Positions 59,898-64,000 of a stretch of 64,000 bases of DNA are shown here, piece after piece (positions within the stretch are counted from its first letter, which is position 1; the number at the start of each line of letters is the position of its first letter). The notes beneath the pieces are model-generated. The model saw only the letters and a list, made by a program, of their open reading frames with translations, was not told the DNA's origin and did no database searches. Location of the stretch: contig CAXXLC010000014.1 in NCBI GenBank assembly GCA_963677345.2, positions 1 through 64,000 on the forward strand. The letters are read 5' to 3'. Made by a program: the position numbers and the translations under genes. This DNA is from Saccharicrinis sp963677345. Its GTDB lineage: Bacteria; Bacteroidota; Bacteroidia; Bacteroidales; Marinilabiliaceae.

Positions 59898-62198
59898 ATG
59901 AACGTTTTAAAAAGGTATATTTTTTTGGTTTTAGTAGCTGTAATCTGTATTATGGCAAGAGGTATAAATGTAATACCCAAACCAAATAGATATACAGAGA
60001 ATCAACAGGTTTTTTATTTTAATGACCGAACGCATTGGATCACAGATAATGAGAATGTTGAAGTGTTACTTTCTGAATTGTTTGAGAACTTTCGGGTTGT
60101 TGCAAATTTTCAATATAAAGTTGAGTTGGGTATTGATAAAGAAAAGAATAGTATAATCTTTAAAACTAACTCAAATTTAAAATCAGAAGCATATGCCTTG
60201 AATGTGGATCGTAACTGTATTACTATTGAAGCTTCTGGTTACAAAGGTTTTCATCATGCTGTTCAGACTTTGTTACAGTTATTGCCACTTGAATTTTACC
60301 AAAATAAATTAATTGATGATTTTAACTGGTCTGTGCAGGGGGTAACAATTAATGATGCTCCTCGGTTTGGGTATCGAGGTTTCATGTTGGATGTGTCTCG
60401 TTATTATATGCCTAAAAAAGAGTTGTTTAAACTTATTGATCAACTGTCATTTCATAAAATTAATTACCTGCATTTGCATTTAGTTGATGATAATGGATGG
60501 CGTTTGCAGATTAAAAAATACCCCGAATTAACTGATATTGGAGCTTGGAGGGTTGAGCGAAATTCTTTTTTCTCAATGCGTAAAAATCCGGTTTGCGGAG
60601 AACCTCGGCAGGTTGGTGGGTATTATACTCAGTCTGATATGCGTGAAATAATAGCTTATGCTCAACAAAAATGTATCGAAATAATACCTGAGATAGAAAT
60701 GCCGGCACATACTCTTTCTTCTATAGCAGCTTTTCATAATCTATGTTGTCCGGTTGTTGATAAACCTATTGATGTGCTACCAGGTATCGGAGGTTCTCAT
60801 TCTTCCATTATTTACTGTGCAGGCAATGATTCTGTATATGCTTTTTTAGAAGATGTAATAGATGAGGTATGCGATCTTTTTCCTTCTGAGTATATTCATA
60901 TTGGAGGTGATGAAGCTTCAAAGGATTACTGGGAAAAATGTCCTTTATGCCAACAGCGGATTAAAAATGAGGGGTTGGCTTGTACTGAGGATTTACAAGG
61001 GTATTTTATTAATCGGATGGCCAGCTATATTAAGCAAAAAGGAAAAAGAGTGATGGGATGGGATGAGTTAACAAATTCAGTAATACCTGAAGGAACAACT
61101 ATTATGGGTTGGAGAGGTATGGGGCAGGCTGCACTTAAAGCTGCAGATCAAAAACATCCAATTATCATGACTCCTGCCAAGGCATTGTATTTGATACGTT
61201 ATCAGGGTCCACAGTGGTTTGAACCTTATACTTATTTTGGTAATAACACATTAAAAGATGTGTATACATATGATCCGTTAGATTATATGACTGCTAAGCA
61301 AGCTGATTATTTAAAGGGAATACAGGCTTGTTTATGGACTGAATTTGTGTCTTCGCCAGAAGATGCAGAGTATTTAATATTTCCCAGATTAGCTGCGTTT
61401 GCAGAAAGCGCATGGACAAACCCAGAGCATAAAAACTGGGCTGAGTTTATACCGCGAATGGATACACTTAATTTTATTTATCAGTTTAAGGATATTCACT
61501 ATGCTCACTCTGCCAACAATTTATTTCATACGGTAAAACCATTGAATGGTAAGCTGCAAGTATCACTGAAATGTATTAGACCGGATGTTGAGATTCGTTA
61601 TACACTTGATGGTACAGAGCCTACGTCAAAGTCAAAGTTATATAAGGAATCATTTTTAATACAACAGCAACAAAAGCCCAGGGCGGCGGCATTTAAAAAT
61701 GGCCAATGCATTGGGGAAGTATTAACTTTAAATTGTCAGTGGAATTTAGCTACAGGCAAACCAGTTGAATCAAAATCTCCTGGTGCATTCTTGTTAACCA
61801 ATGGTTTGTTAGGTAGTGAAAAAAATACGGATGGAGAATATATTGACTTATATAATAAAAACGGTGAATTTGTAATAGATTTACTGCAACCAACAGTATT
61901 TAGTCAGCTTACTCTGCATATGGTAAATAATAGTGGAGGAGCAGTCCATATTCCAGGTTTTATCGAAGTTGCAGCCTCCGATGATGGAAATAAGTATAAT
62001 AGCTTATCAAAAAAATATTTGAATCAGCAAGAATGTTTTGAAACTGGAATATTTAAAAAATCTGTTACGATTGCCTTGTCGCCTACAAAAGCTCGATATA
62101 TTAAAATTACGGTTAAAAACCCGGGTGTTTGTCCTGAAAATCACGTGCGTTCCGGACAGTTTTCAAGAATTGCTTTAGATGAGATTAGTTTAGAGTAA
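59898..62198 (+). CDS. GH20 beta-N-acetylhexosaminidase with C-terminal accessory domains (locus 3)
   Basis: The product has 766 residues from ATG 59898 (MNVLKRYIFLVLVAVICIMA); upstream codons are not signal-like. The GH20b domain (about 25-150) precedes the barrel: YRGFMLDVSRYYMPKKELFK, YLHLHLVDDNGWRLQIKKYPELTDIG, IPEIEMPAHTLSS and the catalytic pair Asp338-Glu339 in YIHIGGDEASKDYWEKC. The chitobiase-type C-terminal strand set (about 575-620, EIRYTLDGTEPTSKSKLYKE) and a discoidin-like domain (about 640-765, FVIDLLQPTVFSQLTLHMVN; ARYIKITVKNPG) follow. It has the classical exo-hexosaminidase sequence, unlike the divergent GTDEV form in locus 1. There is no T9SS tail, so it is probably periplasmic. 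It is followed by a strong terminator. Confidence 0.95.
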   Translation: MNVLKRYIFLVLVAVICIMARGINVIPKPNRYTENQQVFYFNDRTHWITDNENVEVLLSELFENFRVVANFQYKVELGIDKEKNSIIFKTNSNLKSEAYALNVDRNCITIEASGYKGFHHAVQTLLQLLPLEFYQNKLIDDFNWSVQGVTINDAPRFGYRGFMLDVSRYYMPKKELFKLIDQLSFHKINYLHLHLVDDNGWRLQIKKYPELTDIGAWRVERNSFFSMRKNPVCGEPRQVGGYYTQSDMREIIAYAQQKCIEIIPEIEMPAHTLSSIAAFHNLCCPVVDKPIDVLPGIGGSHSSIIYCAGNDSVYAFLEDVIDEVCDLFPSEYIHIGGDEASKDYWEKCPLCQQRIKNEGLACTEDLQGYFINRMASYIKQKGKRVMGWDELTNSVIPEGTTIMGWRGMGQAALKAADQKHPIIMTPAKALYLIRYQGPQWFEPYTYFGNNTLKDVYTYDPLDYMTAKQADYLKGIQACLWTEFVSSPEDAEYLIFPRLAAFAESAWTNPEHKNWAEFIPRMDTLNFIYQFKDIHYAHSANNLFHTVKPLNGKLQVSLKCIRPDVEIRYTLDGTEPTSKSKLYKESFLIQQQQKPRAAAFKNGQCIGEVLTLNCQWNLATGKPVESKSPGAFLLTNGLLGSEKNTDGEYIDLYNKNGEFVIDLLQPTVFSQLTLHMVNNSGGAVHIPGFIEVAASDDGNKYNSLSKKYLNQQECFETGIFKKSVTIALSPTKARYIKITVKNPGVCPENHVRSGQFSRIALDEISLE

Positions 62199-62232
62199 AA
62201 TAAGGTGTTTGTCTGTAAAAAGTATAAAAAAT

Positions 62233-62264
62233 ACCCCTGTTGATTTATTTCAACGGGGGTTTTG
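62233..62264 (+). terminator. Terminator of locus 3
   Basis: ACCCCTGTTGA and TCAACGGGGGT form an 11-bp stem (one G-U pair) around TTTATT, then TTTTG. It separates the GH20 gene from the sensor gene. Confidence 0.85.
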
Positions 62265-62285
62265 CGTTTATATGAGTGTAAATAT

Positions 62286-62315
62286 TTTGGTGAGTGTATA
62301 AAATTTGTACTTTTG
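62286..62315 (+). promoter_or_regulatory. Promoter of the locus-3 sensor gene
   Basis: TTTG at 62286-62289 and TACTTTTG at 62308-62315 match the -33/-7 elements with 18 bp between them. The predicted leader is about 190 bp. Confidence 0.6.
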
Positions 62316-62513
62316 ATTCGGGGCTGAAAAAATTATATCAGACAGTGAAATGCATAGAAATTCTGATAAAGATTAGCTCATGGTATGATGCCGGTATCAT
62401 TGTAATATCGTCAATTATAAAGTGAATCAGACGAATATTTTATGACTATTGGCATTTTTATTACAAAGGTTATTTTATATAATAACGAAATAATAATTAA
62501 TAGTTGATTGAGG

Positions 62514-64000
62514 ATGCGAATAGTTCAGGTTGTTTTGTTACTATTATTAGAGTTCATATTTAGTTCACTTGCTTTTTCTTCAGATAAACATTATTATATT
62601 GAGCAAGTTTCAATAAATGAGGGATTAACTCAAAATTCTGTGAAAGCCATTCACAGGGATGCCTATGGGTTTTTATGGATCGGGACAAAAAATGGATTAA
62701 ACAGGTACTCTGGAGTTCACATGAAAAACTATTTTCATAATCCGGAAATAGCCAATAGTCTACCCGGTAATTATATTTATTTTGTTACTACAGATTGCAA
62801 AGGAAAGCTTTGGGTCGGAACCAATAAAGGGCTTGTGAATTATTTACCTAACGAGGACTCGTTTTGCAGTGTGAAGGGAGGTAATGATTTTTATAATTCA
62901 GTATATAGTAATTATGTACAAATTGATGGTTTATTACTTTTGGGAAGTACTAAGCACGTGGCTATTTATTCTCCTATATCAAATAGATTTACTTTTCTTC
63001 GCTTTAAAGGAGATGTAACATCTTTACCTTTAGCTTATCATATGATCCCATGGAATAAAGATGAAGTTCTTATAGCCTCAAGATGGAAAGGACTATTTGT
63101 ATGTGATTTAAAGACGGGTGAAATGAAAAGAATAGCATATATACAGGAGGAACAAATTACAGCTGCATTTATTGATTCTGATAAGAAATTATGGGTTGGA
63201 GTGTATAAGAAGGGTGTGTATGTTTATGATGATCAAGGGAGACTTTTAAATCATTATAGTTCACAAAATTCTGAGTTGAGTAATGATTTAATCTTATCTG
63301 TAAATGAAATTAATTCCCAGATCTGGATAGGAACTGATGGAGGCAGTGTTCAGGTTTTTAATAAAGATTTATCCAAATTTACCGACCTAACCAGCCGGAT
63401 TAATACAGGGTACAAAACTCGGTTGAATTCTGTTTCTTTAATTCATAAGGATCAATATGGTGGAATATGGCTTGGTACCATAAATGGTGGTCTGTTTGGT
63501 GTTAAAGAAGTTACCATTGCCTCATATACAGGCGCTCCTTTTAATAGCCGATCCGGTTTGAGCAGTCAAACAGTGTTGAGTTTGTGTCAGGATAAATCGG
63601 GACATATCTGGATAGGAACGGATGGTGGAGGTATAAATCTTTTTGAACCCGCCACCGGACTGTTTACACATTTTATTTCTACAAAAGGAAAAAAAGTAAA
63701 TGCCATTGAGCAAGTTGATAAGGGTGAATTACTTATAAATTGTTACGGCGAAGGTCTTAAATTATTCGATATGAATACGCATAAATTAAGGCCTTTTATC
63801 TTGCATCAATCGAGTGGTAAAACACAACCCGGGCAGCGTTATTTTGGAGTTGGTTTAAAGAAATTAAATGATTCAAATCTGCTTGTTTCTGAGGATCAAT
63901 TATATTTAATTAATGTAAAAGAGAGCCGCATAAGTACTTTATCTAATGAAATGCTTCTACAGGATGAGGGAGAGTTGAAAATTGCGGGGTCTATTCAAGG
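62514..64000 (+). CDS. HTCS-type sensor, N-terminal part (beta-propeller; runs off the window)
   Basis: The gene is open from ATG 62514 to the window end (about 495 codons). A signal peptide (MRIVQVVLLLLLEFIFSSLA) is followed by the propeller repeats of HTCS sensors: IHRDAYGFLWIGTKNGLNRY, then GKLWVGTNKGLVNY, QIWIGTDGGSVQVF, GGIWLGTINGGLFG and GHIWIGTDGGGINLF. The opening phrase YYIEQVSINEGLTQNSVKAI is also typical. Kinase and DNA-binding parts are not in the window, so it could instead be a propeller sensor without them. It follows locus 3 in the same direction with its own promoter and is the probable activator of that locus. Confidence 0.9.
   Translation, partial: MRIVQVVLLLLLEFIFSSLAFSSDKHYYIEQVSINEGLTQNSVKAIHRDAYGFLWIGTKNGLNRYSGVHMKNYFHNPEIANSLPGNYIYFVTTDCKGKLWVGTNKGLVNYLPNEDSFCSVKGGNDFYNSVYSNYVQIDGLLLLGSTKHVAIYSPISNRFTFLRFKGDVTSLPLAYHMIPWNKDEVLIASRWKGLFVCDLKTGEMKRIAYIQEEQITAAFIDSDKKLWVGVYKKGVYVYDDQGRLLNHYSSQNSELSNDLILSVNEINSQIWIGTDGGSVQVFNKDLSKFTDLTSRINTGYKTRLNSVSLIHKDQYGGIWLGTINGGLFGVKEVTIASYTGAPFNSRSGLSSQTVLSLCQDKSGHIWIGTDGGGINLFEPATGLFTHFISTKGKKVNAIEQVDKGELLINCYGEGLKLFDMNTHKLRPFILHQSSGKTQPGQRYFGVGLKKLNDSNLLVSEDQLYLINVKESRISTLSNEMLLQDEGELKIAGSIQ

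Overview
The window is AT-rich chromosomal DNA of a Bacteroidota bacterium. Grounds: three SusC/SusD pairs, two hybrid two-component (HTCS) regulators, an ECF sigma/FecR pair feeding a SusC with an STN domain, many Cys-lipoproteins with Bacteroidota-style signal peptides, type IX secretion tails on two proteins, and promoter-like TAnnTTTG (-7) boxes. A marine or sediment Marinilabiliales-type organism fits, but that rank is inference.

Layout. 1-7.6 kb is housekeeping: the start of ribBA, a frameshifted LptF/LptG-type permease, a START-like protein, alkaline phosphatase, a DUF6249 membrane protein, recQ, and an ECF sigma factor with a small membrane partner. 7.8-12.5 kb is accessory and unstable: a tRNA-Met(CAT) gene followed by five 159-bp tandem units, each holding a tRNA 3' fragment, a terminator and the 3' end of a GIY-YIG nuclease gene; the intact GIY-YIG gene, itself ending in a tRNA 3' fragment; a block of TTGCG motifs in roughly helical phase; a PIN/DUF6364 toxin-antitoxin pair; an IS110-family element with a structured non-coding leader (candidate bridge RNA); and a 330-bp inverted-repeat (MITE-like) element.

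12.5-29.8 kb is glycan locus 1: HTCS regulator (minus strand), SusC, SusD, GH20 hexosaminidase, SGNH esterase, N-acetylneuraminate lyase, a Kelch-epimerase/sodium-symporter fusion and an AGE-type 2-epimerase. Together these describe release and import of amino sugars and conversion of sialic acid to ManNAc and GlcNAc. No sialidase is in the window. 30.2-47.1 kb is locus 2: ECF sigma, FecR, STN-SusC, SusD, four surface-type lipoproteins (two with leucine-rich repeats), a subtilisin-like lipoprotein protease, a DUF1573 protein and a small lipoprotein. This looks like a protein- or glycoprotein-directed uptake locus. A chemoreceptor (minus strand, 47.4-49.3 kb) separates it from locus 3 (50.0-64 kb): a secreted T9SS-tailed protein, a LamG-GH18 enzyme with a T9SS tail, a lipoprotein, SusC, SusD, a GH20 hexosaminidase, and the start of a second propeller sensor that runs off the window. 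Locus 3 probably attacks a GlcNAc-containing glycan (chitin-like or N-glycan).

The most unusual structures are the tRNA/GIY-YIG 159-bp array and a dispersed 76-100 bp leader sequence, present three times. It ends in an ATG, which in two copies is the start codon of a surface or secreted protein gene.
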